Below are positions 39,558 to 49,032 of a stretch of DNA of 64,000 nucleotides, in pieces. The notes beneath the pieces were generated by a model, which was not told the origin of the DNA, ran no database searches, and saw nothing but the letters and a program-made list of their open reading frames with translations. Source of the stretch: Desulfobacteraceae bacterium. Its GTDB lineage: Bacteria > Desulfobacterota > Desulfobacteria > Desulfobacterales > RPRI01. The stretch is from contig JAABQB010000006.1 of assembly GCA_011391695.1 (NCBI GenBank), positions 1-64,000 on the forward strand, written 5' to 3'. A program made the translations under genes and the position numbers. How positions within the stretch are numbered: position 1 is the stretch's first letter; each line of letters begins with the position of its first letter.

Positions 39558-39962
39558 TCAGTTGGATCTCCGTATGATTTCTCCGTCACTGTTTATGGAA
39601 AAATATTCATATTCATCTTCTTCAATATTAAATACGGATGATATGTCTCTTGCTTCTTCCGCGTTGTCCTCGTGGATGGTGATGTAGAATTCGCCATCGT
39701 AATCATTGAAATCATCACACTGATCATTTGCGTCATACCATTCCTCCAGGTTGAACTGATCTACAACCGTTCCATCAGAGGCTTTGCGGAGCTTGACTGT
39801 ATACTCATCATTGTCCCGGTTGCATACGGTAATGACGGAATCATAGTCATTATCGTCATCATCGTCATCATCACCCCAGCACCCCACAATTCCGATCAAT
39901 GTAATAAGCAGAGAGATACCGATAAGCATGCGAACCGTTTTGTTCCAAACTGTGTTCCTCAT
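39558..39962 (-). CDS. Asp-rich putative lipoprotein
   Basis: N-terminal hydrophobic segment with lipobox-like IVGC followed by WGDDDDDDDNDYD; acidic throughout. Confidence 0.65.
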   Translation of the reverse strand: MRNTVWNKTVRMLIGISLLITLIGIVGCWGDDDDDDDNDYDSVITVCNRDNDEYTVKLRKASDGTVVDQFNLEEWYDANDQCDDFNDYDGEFYITIHEDNAEEARDISSVFNIEEDEYEYFSINSDGEIIRRSN

Positions 39963-39983
39963 TTTTTACCTCCTTTGAATTAA

Positions 39984-40008
39984 TGATGGACTCGCAAAAA
40001 GTCCATCA
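39984..40008. repeat. Partial repeat B terminus (TGATGGACTcgcaaaAAGTCCATCA)
   Basis: Matches the hairpin end of repeat B copies. Confidence 0.6.
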
Positions 40009-40024
40009 GCTTTGTATGTCTGTT

Positions 40025-40177
40025 GAGCCTATTGCAAAAGTATGTTTCCCCTCTCTTGGTGGGAGGGGATTAAGGGGAGGGTGAGATAAAACTCGTTGAT
40101 AATTATTGTTTTTCTCCTTCACCCTAACCCTCTCCCGCAAAGGGAGAGGGGATTTTTGGGACTTTTGCAATTGGCTC
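40025..40177. mobile_element. MITE-like element A copy 2 (153 bp)
   Basis: GAGCCTATTGCAAAAG ... CTTTTGCAATTGGCTC termini; inverted orientation relative to copy 1, with longer interior. Confidence 0.75.
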
Positions 40178-40474
40178 TGTAGGATGATAAAACGTGGTTG
40201 CAAACAGTTTGAGTATAAGTGAGGATATTTTGGTTTGTCAATTAATATTCATTAATATTCATAGTCTCTTAAACCCGCTTGACACCTATACTTTCTCTTC
40301 ATATACTGCTTCAGTTAGAAAAAATTCTTATCCGAAAAACTAATAATAACAGGCCCTGTGAGAGGTTGATTGCTGACCCTGTTAAATCCCGGAAGCGAAC
40401 CATCACAATCCAGTTTCCTTTTGTCAACATCGGGTTGATTGAAAAGAAGAAAAACAAAAAAAAGGAGAATTCCC

Positions 40475-41338
40475 ATGCGCTGGAGAGGCGAAAGACAAAG
40501 TGATAATGTTGAAGATCGCAGAGGGATGTCGATGTCTCGCGGTGCAAAGGTCGGTGGAATAGGCGGCCTTGGCCTGTTAGCCCTTGTGGTGATCGGCCTG
40601 TTTATGGGCATCGATCCGAGCACACTTTTGCAGCTCGGTGAAAACCTGCCGTCTTCCTCCGTCAGCACCGAGCAGGGCGTGCGTCCTGCCGTCAATGATG
40701 ACATGCGCAATTTTGTGGCCGTGGTTCTGGCCGAGACCGAAGACGTCTGGAACGATACGTTTCAAAAAGCTGGACGGACGTATCAAGAACCGAAGCTGGT
40801 TCTTTTTTCCGGGGCTGTTGAATCGGCTTGCGGCATGGCCGAATCGGCCGTGGGACCATTTTATTGTCCGGCCGATCGTAAAGTATATCTCGATCTCGTG
40901 TTTTTCGATGAGCTTCATTCCCGGTTCGGCGCGTCCGGTGATTTCGCGCAGGCCTACGTGATTGCACATGAGGTAGGCCATCATGTGCAGACGCTGCTGG
41001 GTATTACCCAAAAAGTTGCCGAACTCCAGTCTCGAGCAAACACCGCCGATAGAAACAAGTTATCCGTCATGGTGGAATTACAGGCGGATTGTCTGGCGGG
41101 AATGTGGGCCAATAATGCCGAGAAGAAGCGTAATATTTTAGAAGCCGGTGATATTGAGGAAGGTCTGAATGCCGCCAGCGCGGTAGGTGATGACCGCATC
41201 CAGAAGAGGACACGGGGTTATGTGGTGCCCGACGGTTTTACTCACGGCAGTTCAGCGCAGCGTGTCAGATGGTTTAAACGGGGGTATGAGCAGGGCAGCT
41301 TCCAGGCATGCAATGCCTTCGACGCGGATCGCCCTTAG
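40475..41338 (+). CDS. Neutral zinc metallopeptidase (YpfJ-like)
   Basis: 'MRWRGERQSDNVEDRRG', 'ACGMAESAVGPFYCPADRKVYLDLVFFDEL', 'YVIAHEVGHHVQTLLG'. Start after AAGGAG. Confidence 0.95.
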   Translation: MRWRGERQSDNVEDRRGMSMSRGAKVGGIGGLGLLALVVIGLFMGIDPSTLLQLGENLPSSSVSTEQGVRPAVNDDMRNFVAVVLAETEDVWNDTFQKAGRTYQEPKLVLFSGAVESACGMAESAVGPFYCPADRKVYLDLVFFDELHSRFGASGDFAQAYVIAHEVGHHVQTLLGITQKVAELQSRANTADRNKLSVMVELQADCLAGMWANNAEKKRNILEAGDIEEGLNAASAVGDDRIQKRTRGYVVPDGFTHGSSAQRVRWFKRGYEQGSFQACNAFDADRP

Positions 41339-41375
41339 GCGCGTTTTTTTGCAGACTTCTTTCATATGATTTCTA

Positions 41376-42035
41376 TCAGGACTTCAAAGGGTTAGAACTG
41401 GAATCAAGACCGCATTGTCTGATGAGGGTGCCCGCATCCCAGCCGGATACACGCGCCCAATGTTCCATCGTGAGGTACTGCGATCCATCATGGAGGAGTT
41501 TGCCGAACAGATACTTTCGGCCGTTCAATCGCTTTGCCTGGATCAGATAAGTATAGGCCCCGTGACCGATAACGGCCAGTGCGGTATAAGGGTCATTGCC
41601 GTATTGCCGTATTGCCGCTTCGAGCCTTTCCAGCGCAATCCCCTTGGGTCTGGGGATAGGCACGATCAAATACGGATCCACAGTGATCCTGCCATGTCCC
41701 TCAAAATAAGCGGTTTTTTCTTTTTCCGGATAGTAATATCCCCCTATCGGATCACTCTTTTCCGCAGGAAGGCTAATAATGTCATCCTTTTGTACCCAAA
41801 TGGATTTGAGACGCCTGTTGAGTCGCGCCGCAAGGATCGCATCGGTAAATGCACGGTGGGAAGCTCCGGTCGCCCCTTTTTGGTATGCGGTGATGATGTC
41901 TGCCGGCACCAGATCCAAAATACCCGAAAGATCGGCTGCCGGGATCGTGATCCGCCGGCCGGTATGCGGATGCTCAATGCGGTTGATCTCACCGTCCTTA
42001 ACGGCCACGGTTTCAAAAAGCGTTAATGGTTCCAT
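41376..42035 (-). CDS. Hypothetical protein
   Basis: 219 aa ORF with plausible composition; no recognised family. Confidence 0.55.
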   Translation of the reverse strand: MEPLTLFETVAVKDGEINRIEHPHTGRRITIPAADLSGILDLVPADIITAYQKGATGASHRAFTDAILAARLNRRLKSIWVQKDDIISLPAEKSDPIGGYYYPEKEKTAYFEGHGRITVDPYLIVPIPRPKGIALERLEAAIRQYGNDPYTALAVIGHGAYTYLIQAKRLNGRKYLFGKLLHDGSQYLTMEHWARVSGWDAGTLIRQCGLDSSSNPLKS

Positions 42036-42072
42036 GAAGCCCCTTATCCTTGCCTGAATTTTTTATCATAAA

Positions 42073-44520
42073 CTATTGTATTCTTGCTCGCTGAAGGCGC
42101 AGGCTGTTTCCGACAACGGAAATACTGCTGAATGCCATTGCTCCTGCCGCAAATATAGGATGAAGCTGTCTTAAGGAGTCTGGGAAAAACTCAAACGGCT
42201 GCAGGATGCCTGCTGCAACAGGGATAAGTATTATATTGTAAAAAAAAGCCCAGAAGAGATTCTGTTTTATAGTATTCATTGTCGCCTTGCTGAGTTTTAT
42301 GGCTTTGGCTGCACCAAGCAGGTTTCCGCTTGAAAGTATAATATCGGCTGTTTCAATGGCTACATCAGTACCTGTCCCTATGGCGATTCCAATATCGGCC
42401 TGGGCAAGTGCAGGCGCATCATTTATTCCGTCACCGACCATTCCGACCTTTTTGTTGTTTTGCTGCAGATCTTTAACTCTTAAAGATTTTTCATCGGGTT
42501 TTACTTCAGCAAAAACATTCGAAATATTAACCTTTGATGCTATTGTCCGGGCTGTCATGAGATTGTCGCCTGTCAACATGAATATTTGCAGGCCCTGCTT
42601 TTGCAGTTGACTGATCGCCTCGGCAGCTTCCGGTTTAACCTGGTCTGCAACAGAGATAAGACCGTATAAATCCTTTTCCTGCGCAACAATCATTACCGTT
42701 TTGCCCTCTGACTGGAGAGAGAGAATTCTTTTTTCGGATTCTTCAATATTTAACCCGAGAGTTTTAAACCACCCCGGTTTCCCTATGATTGTAAATCTGT
42801 CCCGAATATATGCCTGAACTCCGAGGCCGCCATTTGCCTTAAAACCTTTCAGCTCAAACAGGGTAATATCTCTTTGTTTTGCCTCTTCAACAATTGCCTT
42901 TCCGATAGGATGTTCCGATCCTTTTTCAACCGATGCTGCAATTTGAAGAAGCTCATTGTCGTTATTGCAAAAGGGTGCAAAAGGAATGATATCAAAAACG
43001 GCAGGTTTCCCTGTTGTGATAGTTCCGGTCTTATCCAGTACAATAATATCAAGCTTTGATGCCATTTCGAGGGATTCGCTGTTTTTAAAAAGAATCCCGT
43101 TTTCGGCTCCCTTGCCGGTTCCGGCCATTATAGCTGTGGGTGTTGCAAGTCCGAGTGCGCATGGGCAGGCAATTACGAGAACTGCAACAAACCGTATCAT
43201 GGCCGGAACAAATTCTCCTCCAAACCACCACCAGATAAAAAAAGTTATGAATGCAGTTATCAGAACAAAGGGAACAAAAACTGATGCAACACGGTCTGCT
43301 ACAGCCTGGATAGGCGCCTTGCTGCCCTGTGCCTCCTGAACAAGCTTGATTATCTGAGCAAGAGCGGTCTCTTTGCCTATGCGGGTTGTTCTGAACTTTA
43401 AGAGGCCTTCCACGTTTATTGTCCCTCCGATAACGGTATCATTTTCATGTTTATCCACGGGCAATGGTTCGCCGCTTAACATTGATTCGTCAACCGAGGA
43501 TTCTCCTTCTATCACAACTCCGTCAACCGGAATTTTTTCGCCCGGCCTGACAAGAATAATATCATCTTTCTTTACAAGGGAGAGGGGGGTTACTTTTTCT
43601 TTTTCGCCTTCAAGTATTGTTGCCGTTTTTGGTGAAAGCCCAATCAATTTACGGATTGCCCCGCCGGTTTTTCCCTTTGTGCGGGATTCGAGCATTTTGC
43701 CAAGTTTAATCAGGGTTATGATTACAGCAGATGTTTCGAAATATACATGCTCTCCAAGAACAGGAAAAAGAAGGGTGGCAATGGAGTAAAAATATGCCAC
43801 GGATGATCCCATGGCTACCAGAACATCCATGTTTGCGCCTTTGTTTCTTAAACTTTTATACCCGCCGATATAATAGTCCCAGCCTGTATAAAACTGAACC
43901 GGAGTGGCAAGCGCAAAAAAGAGCCAGTTTACCCAGGATGCATGGCTCCACATTCCTGTAAAATGAAAATCGCGCGCCATACTTAATAGAAAGAGAGGAA
44001 TGGTTAAGACAAGTCCTGTAAAAAACTTCCTTGTCTGGTTTTTAATTTCGGCATTGCGTGCTTCAAGTTCGTAGTCTTTTTCATCTGATGATGTATCCGG
44101 CAGTATTGCCCCGTAACCAGCTTTCCGAATAGCCGAGATAATATCTTCAACCGAAGCTGCGGCGGGGAGATATTCAACAGAGACCCGTTCCGTTGCGAAA
44201 TTTACAGAGGCTTTCAGTATTCCCGGTACTTTCCGGTTTAAGACTCTTTCGATATTCATGGCGCAATTGGCGCATGTCATTCCTGTGACAGGAAGCTCTA
44301 TTTTACTTGTAATAACCTTATAGCCGAGGCTGTTTATCTTTTCAGAAATATCGCTTAATGGGATCTCTCCGGGTTCAAATGTAACTGATGCCTGTTCCGA
44401 AGCAAAGCTTACAGATGTGGCTTTTATGCCGTTTAGTTTTTTAAGCCCTCTTTCTATGTTGGCGGCACAGTTTGCGCATGTCATCCCGGAAACAGGTATT
44501 GAAACCTTCTGTTCAGCCAT
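42073..44520 (-). CDS. copA: Copper-translocating P1B-type ATPase with two HMA domains
   Basis: Two 'GMTCANCA' motifs, '[29 protein letters not shown]', '[11 protein letters not shown]', '[24 protein letters not shown]'. Start set at [10 protein letters not shown]. Confidence 0.96.
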   Translation of the reverse strand: MAEQKVSIPVSGMTCANCAANIERGLKKLNGIKATSVSFASEQASVTFEPGEIPLSDISEKINSLGYKVITSKIELPVTGMTCANCAMNIERVLNRKVPGILKASVNFATERVSVEYLPAAASVEDIISAIRKAGYGAILPDTSSDEKDYELEARNAEIKNQTRKFFTGLVLTIPLFLLSMARDFHFTGMWSHASWVNWLFFALATPVQFYTGWDYYIGGYKSLRNKGANMDVLVAMGSSVAYFYSIATLLFPVLGEHVYFETSAVIITLIKLGKMLESRTKGKTGGAIRKLIGLSPKTATILEGEKEKVTPLSLVKKDDIILVRPGEKIPVDGVVIEGESSVDESMLSGEPLPVDKHENDTVIGGTINVEGLLKFRTTRIGKETALAQIIKLVQEAQGSKAPIQAVADRVASVFVPFVLITAFITFFIWWWFGGEFVPAMIRFVAVLVIACPCALGLATPTAIMAGTGKGAENGILFKNSESLEMASKLDIIVLDKTGTITTGKPAVFDIIPFAPFCNNDNELLQIAASVEKGSEHPIGKAIVEEAKQRDITLFELKGFKANGGLGVQAYIRDRFTIIGKPGWFKTLGLNIEESEKRILSLQSEGKTVMIVAQEKDLYGLISVADQVKPEAAEAISQLQKQGLQIFMLTGDNLMTARTIASKVNISNVFAEVKPDEKSLRVKDLQQNNKKVGMVGDGINDAPALAQADIGIAIGTGTDVAIETADIILSSGNLLGAAKAIKLSKATMNTIKQNLFWAFFYNIILIPVAAGILQPFEFFPDSLRQLHPIFAAGAMAFSSISVVGNSLRLQRARIQ

Positions 44521-44534
44521 AATTTTTGTCCTTA

Positions 44535-44620
44535 GAGCCAATTGCAAAAGTCTCAAAAATCCCCTCTCCCCTTAATCCCCTCCCATCAAGGGAGGGGAAA
44601 CATGCTTTTGCAATAGGCTC
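44535..44620. mobile_element. MITE-like element A copy 3 (86 bp)
   Basis: GAGCCAATTGCAAAAG ... CTTTTGCAATAGGCTC; possible 4-bp CTTA flanking duplication. Confidence 0.8.
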
Positions 44621-44765
44621 CTTATTTAATTTATAAAAGAAGCGGGGATCGGGAGCTTTGCATTACCGGTTATTGGCATTTTGGAGTAAGGTTAATAAAA
44701 CAACGAATATCAAAGACCGTGGATCGAATATCGAACGACGAATCACGAACAACGGTTTTTATGTG

Positions 44766-44975
44766 TCATTGCGCAGGATAGTTGATCTGCTTCAAGGTGT
44801 TCAATATTTTATCGAGGGTTGCGGGGAGCTCCCATTCCACGCTTATGCTTTTACTCTGAGGGTCTCCTTCAACCTTTTTAACGCCGGCAATTTCCGATAA
44901 TTCATTCTTGATAGACATGACGCAATGGCCGCAAGATATTGCAGGTATTACGAAAGTTTTATTTTCCATCTCCAT
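44766..44975 (-). CDS. Heavy-metal-associated domain protein (CopZ-like)
   Basis: 'KTFVIPAISCGHCVMSIKNELSEIAGVKKVEGDPQSKSISVEWE'. Confidence 0.9.
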   Translation of the reverse strand: MEMENKTFVIPAISCGHCVMSIKNELSEIAGVKKVEGDPQSKSISVEWELPATLDKILNTLKQINYPAQ

Positions 44976-45130
44976 CCTCCGGGATAATTTTCAATATTTT
45001 AAGCTAATTTCATAACAATAACTTATAGGCGTATAATAATTCTGAATTTATACTTTTCAAGAAGCCGCCAATATTGCTATGAGTGGAATAGAACAGGTAA
45101 CGGATAGATTAAATGTAGTTTAGCGCGAAG

Positions 45131-45295
45131 CTATTTTCCGATTTTGCAATCTCCGCAACCGCAGACAGGGCATTCCGGAACTTGATTTTTACTGTTCGTA
45201 TCGTCGGTGTGCAGCAACCTGTCTATATAAGTTTTAAAAGCATGCCCGCATTCAGGACACAGGGCATCAGCTTCATCCTGTTTCTTGTTTTCCAT
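45131..45295 (-). CDS. Small Cys-rich zinc-ribbon-like protein (54 aa; absent from ORF track)
   Basis: Manual translation: MENKKQDEADALCPECGHAFKTYIDRLLHTDDTNSKNQVPECPVCGCGDCKIGK*; RBS-like AAGGAG upstream. Confidence 0.75.
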   Translation of the reverse strand: MENKKQDEADALCPECGHAFKTYIDRLLHTDDTNSKNQVPECPVCGCGDCKIGK

Positions 45296-45316
45296 TCTTT
45301 TCTCCTTTCCGTATAA

Positions 45317-45718
45317 TTATTTCCTGCTTGGTGTGCATTCATTACAAATCCCTATAAACTCAAGCCTATGGCCAATAACGGTAAAGCTGGTCAAGGGCCT
45401 TATTTTTTTTTCAAGGCCTGTTTCAAGGCTAAAAGGCGCATCATCAAGACGATCGCATTTAATGCATCTGATATGGTAATGATTTTCAGGTGTTCCGTCA
45501 AAACGTTTAAGCGTGCCAAAGGATTCAAGTTTTTGTATCTCTTTTAACTCGGATAGAACCTCAAGATTCCGGTAAACAGTAGCAAGGCTGATGTGCGGAA
45601 GCCGTTTACGAACCATTTTATATATTTCATCCGCTCTGGGGTGTGTTTTGACCTTTTTCAGCTCTTCAAGTATTATCTTCCGCTGATTTGTCATTCTGTG
45701 GTTTTGTTTTTTTGGCAA
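45317..45718 (-). CDS. Fur-family transcriptional regulator (PerR-like)
   Basis: 'HRMTNQRKIILEELKKVKTHPRADEIYKMVRKRLPHISLATVYRNLEVLSE', 'HYHIRCIKCDRLDD', 'FIGICNECTPSRK'. Confidence 0.92.
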   Translation of the reverse strand: MPKKQNHRMTNQRKIILEELKKVKTHPRADEIYKMVRKRLPHISLATVYRNLEVLSELKEIQKLESFGTLKRFDGTPENHYHIRCIKCDRLDDAPFSLETGLEKKIRPLTSFTVIGHRLEFIGICNECTPSRK

Positions 45719-45756
45719 ATTTTATTCTCCGGTTTTAATTATCCCTGGTAAACCCC

Positions 45757-45853
45757 CCGGCTCTGCCGGTGGACTCCCGGAGTTTGACAATTCCGGGAAT
45801 ATAAAGGGAACCTCCTGTTCGCGAACCGCTCAAAGTTTACGGGAAAGGAGGTT
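45757..45853. repeat. Cluster of three consecutive hairpins
   Basis: CCGGCtctGCCGG; CCCGGA...TCCGGG; AACCTCC...GGAGGTT. Confidence 0.6.
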
Positions 45854-46022
45854 TAAGTCAAACGACAGCAGAAGTTTAAGTCATACATTATGGGAATGCA
45901 AGTATCATGTTATATAAAAAACCCTCATCCTAAGTCATCAACTCTCTCAACCAGCTCAAATATTCATGTTCCCATTATAGATTGACACCCCTAATGGCCG
46001 GTGGTATAGGTTCAGAAAAGTC

Positions 46023-46493
46023 TTGTCTTGGCTTTTGGCCGGACAGAATTATTGTGAAATCGGCCCGGAAATTAAGAGGTGCTTAGTGGCTGACGTAATA
46101 TCATTGAATAAAAAAATTCAGCTTTCAAAAGAAAAAACGGCCGAGATGATGCTCAGGCGCAAAGTACTGGCCGTTCAGAAACTATTTCAGTGTTCTCACT
46201 GTGCCATAAAATGTGAAAAGTGCGGAATCCAGATCGGAACTCAAACCTGCCCCGCGGAAACAAACAGGCAACAAGCCGATATGAACCTGAGGATTCCATA
46301 CAGGTTTTGTGAAAGCTGCTCGGAAGAATATATCGATTATATAGAAAGGCTGAAGGGCAGCGGAGACAAAGATTGTTACTGGCGCAACGATGACTGGCTT
46401 GAATCGTGGGGAAAGTGGGCAGATTACAGAAGCTCTATAGACCGCTACACAAAATCAAAGGAGTTTTTGCAGCTTCTGCATGAACTAAAATAA
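46023..46493 (+). CDS. Hypothetical Cys-rich protein (start uncertain)
   Basis: 'CSHCAIKCEKCGIQIGTQTCPAETN...FCESCSEEY'; immediately upstream of tatA. Confidence 0.6.
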   Translation: MSWLLAGQNYCEIGPEIKRCLVADVISLNKKIQLSKEKTAEMMLRRKVLAVQKLFQCSHCAIKCEKCGIQIGTQTCPAETNRQQADMNLRIPYRFCESCSEEYIDYIERLKGSGDKDCYWRNDDWLESWGKWADYRSSIDRYTKSKEFLQLLHELK

Positions 46494-46519
46494 AAAGAGT
46501 ATTAAAATAGGAGGTTTGT

Positions 46520-46702
46520 ATGTTTGGAATAGGAATGCAGGAACTTATAGTAATACTTATCATCGTTCTGATTATTTTTGGAGCCGGCAAACTTCCTGAA
46601 ATAGGATCGGGTCTGGGCAAGGCAATAAAAAATTTCAAAGGTGCAACTACAGAGCCTGAAAAAAAAGAGCCTGAAAAAATAGATGATGTAAAAAAATCCT
46701 GA
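46520..46702 (+). CDS. tatA: Sec-independent translocase subunit TatA/E
   Basis: '[52 protein letters not shown]'. Confidence 0.96.
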   Translation: MFGIGMQELIVILIIVLIIFGAGKLPEIGSGLGKAIKNFKGATTEPEKKEPEKIDDVKKS

Positions 46703-46744
46703 TAACAGGATTTTTTCAATTCATTCCTGCAAAACACCATATAT

Positions 46745-46782
46745 AGACGGGCGGTTTAACAGAAAACTGCCCGTCTCTTTTC
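46745..46782 (+). terminator. Intrinsic terminator after tatA
   Basis: AGACGGGC...GCCCGTCTcttttc. Confidence 0.75.
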
Positions 46783-46882
46783 ATTGCCTAAATCAGCCTT
46801 TTTTTAATTAAATCCGAATGTCGCCGGTTCTTCCTGTCATTCATAGTCCGAAATTCGATGTCTGACATTCGATATTCGGTTT

Positions 46883-47323
46883 TTAAAAGGGAATGTCATC
46901 ATCTTTCGAATCATGGTATGCCGGGCCGCCTGCACCACGTTCCGGCTTATCATCCTGTCCTTTTTTGGGATAATCTCCTGAACCGGAATCTTTTTTATCC
47001 AAAAACTGAACATCGGATGCAACAATTTCGGTCGTGTATTTTTTGTTCCCTTCTTTATCTTCCCAGGATCTAGTCTGAATTCGGCCTTCGATATAAACCT
47101 GTTTCCCCTTGGACAGGTATTCACCGCATATTTCACCCAGTTTTCCGAAAGCTACTATGCGATGCCATTCCGTGCGCTCCTTTTTCTCGTTGCTCTCCTT
47201 GTCTTTCCATTCTTCAGATGTTGCTACACTGAAATTAGCGACAGCCACTCCGCCCGGAGTGTAACGAATTTCAGGATCCCTTCCCAGTCTTCCTACAATC
47301 ATTGCCTTGTTTACACCTGACAT
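46883..47323 (-). CDS. ssb: Single-stranded DNA-binding protein
   Basis: '[42 protein letters not shown]', acidic C-terminal tip 'DDDIPF'. Confidence 0.97.
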   Translation of the reverse strand: MSGVNKAMIVGRLGRDPEIRYTPGGVAVANFSVATSEEWKDKESNEKKERTEWHRIVAFGKLGEICGEYLSKGKQVYIEGRIQTRSWEDKEGNKKYTTEIVASDVQFLDKKDSGSGDYPKKGQDDKPERGAGGPAYHDSKDDDIPF

Positions 47324-47453
47324 TTCCCCCTCCTTATTTTATGTGTGATTATCTTAATACATAAAAGACCATTACCATGTCAACCCGGATAAAAAATGAC
47401 TCGCTGCCATGTATGTTGATTTCTTTGTGCCTGTCTGACATATCAATATATCC

Positions 47454-47545
47454 GGATCATCTCCAAATTAGTTGGTGATCCTATGAGGATTCGAGGGGTC
47501 CCACCATAAAGATTGGCGGGCCTTCGGCAGGGTTCAAGTGACACG
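47454..47545. repeat. Repeat family D copy 2
   Basis: GGATCATCTCCAAATTAGTTGGTGATCC...GATTGGCGGGCCTTCGGCAGGGTTCAAG. Confidence 0.7.
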
Positions 47546-47639
47546 GAGTGAAGCGTAAGCGCTAACCATAGGCGCTCAATGCTGAAAAATGATAAAGATT
47601 TTGGAGATGGTCCATTCTTATATATACAGGTATTCGTCT

Positions 47640-49031
47640 CTATTGTTCCTGTTTTTCACTTTTTGAAACGGGACTTTCAACGTTTAATTTTTCCCACCTG
47701 TACCAGAATGTCTTATAGCTCATGCCGAGAAGCTTTGCTGCCTTGGCCATAACGCCATTGGCGCGTATCATCGATTTTTTCAGAAGATCTTTTTCCAGCT
47801 CCTCGAAATTGATTCCGCCTTCCGGAAGATCTAAATCGAACGAGCAGGCCGACTCCGAATATCTGAGTTCGCTCTTTATATCCCTTAATGTTATGGTTTC
47901 GGTATCGCACATTATTACCGCCCTTTCAATAACCGATTCGAGCTGCCTTATATTGCCCGGCCAGTTATAGTCAACGAGGGCATTTATCGCGGTGGGGTCG
48001 ATTCCTTTTATCCTTTTCCCGAATTCCCGGCTGTAACGTGTCATAAAGAACTGGGACAGTTCGGGTATGTCGCTTTTCCTGTCCCTGAGAGCAGGAAGCT
48101 CTATGGTGACAACTTTCAGCCTGTAGTAAAGCTCTTCCCTGAATTTACCTTTTGCAAGCTCCTTTTCGATATCCTTGTTGGTTGCGGTTATGATTCGGAC
48201 ATCGACCTTTATCGGGTCTTTTCCCCCGAGTCTTCTTATCTCTTTATCCTGAAGGACTCTCAGAAGTTTTGACTGCATCATGAGGGGAAGATCGCCTATC
48301 TCGTCAAGGAATAACGTGCCGCTGTTTGTCGCCTCGAACAGCCCTATTTTCCGCGACTGTGCCCCCGTGAAGGCGCCGGGTTCATAGCCAAAGAGTTCGC
48401 TCTCAAAAAGATTCTCAGGAATGCAGGCGCAGTTCAGAGCTGTAAATGGCCTGGACCGCCTGGGACTGTTATAATGAATTGCTCTTGCGGCAAGTTCCTT
48501 GCCCGTGCCGCTTTCACCTCTAATAAAGATTGTTGCAGAACTATGTGATACCTTTTTCATGATATCAAAGGCTTCCCGCATCCCGGGGGATTTGCCGATT
48601 ATCCCTTCGATCCTGAACCTGTCATACAGTTCCTTCTGCAGCTGAAGATTCTCTTTAAGAAGCCCGGTACGCTCAACAGCCCTTGCAACAGTCATCAGCA
48701 TGGAGTCCTTGTTCAGGGGTTTGGTAAGATAATCAAACGCACCTTTTTTCATAGCTTCAACGGCGGAAAATATTGTTCCGTGGGCGGTCATGATAATCAT
48801 GGTCGTGCATGATAAAAGGGAGTCCTTCTGAACTGCATCAAGCAGCTCTATGCCGTCCATCCCTTCCATTTTGAGATCTGTAAGTATGACGTCGGGATTA
48901 TATTTATTCACTGTTATCAAGGCTTCGTCTCCCGAAGAGGCCGTATAAGTTTCATATCCTTCATCATCGAGTATAGTCTTTACTATGTCTCTCTGAAGCT
49001 GTTCGTCGTCAACAACAAGAATAACCGCCAT
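47640..49031 (-). CDS. Sigma54-dependent response regulator (NtrC family)
   Basis: Receiver '[18 protein letters not shown]', AAA+ '[20 protein letters not shown]', 'GAFTGA', C-terminal Fis-type HTH. Start set at MAVILVVDD. Confidence 0.96.
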   Translation of the reverse strand: MAVILVVDDEQLQRDIVKTILDDEGYETYTASSGDEALITVNKYNPDVILTDLKMEGMDGIELLDAVQKDSLLSCTTMIIMTAHGTIFSAVEAMKKGAFDYLTKPLNKDSMLMTVARAVERTGLLKENLQLQKELYDRFRIEGIIGKSPGMREAFDIMKKVSHSSATIFIRGESGTGKELAARAIHYNSPRRSRPFTALNCACIPENLFESELFGYEPGAFTGAQSRKIGLFEATNSGTLFLDEIGDLPLMMQSKLLRVLQDKEIRRLGGKDPIKVDVRIITATNKDIEKELAKGKFREELYYRLKVVTIELPALRDRKSDIPELSQFFMTRYSREFGKRIKGIDPTAINALVDYNWPGNIRQLESVIERAVIMCDTETITLRDIKSELRYSESACSFDLDLPEGGINFEELEKDLLKKSMIRANGVMAKAAKLLGMSYKTFWYRWEKLNVESPVSKSEKQEQ

Positions 49032-49032
49032 T

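Noticed and set aside
41415-42026. Plus-strand 203-aa ORF overlapping the hypothetical at 41376-42035
   Set aside because: Only one strand is likely coding; the minus-strand ORF has the more natural composition, though confidence is moderate.
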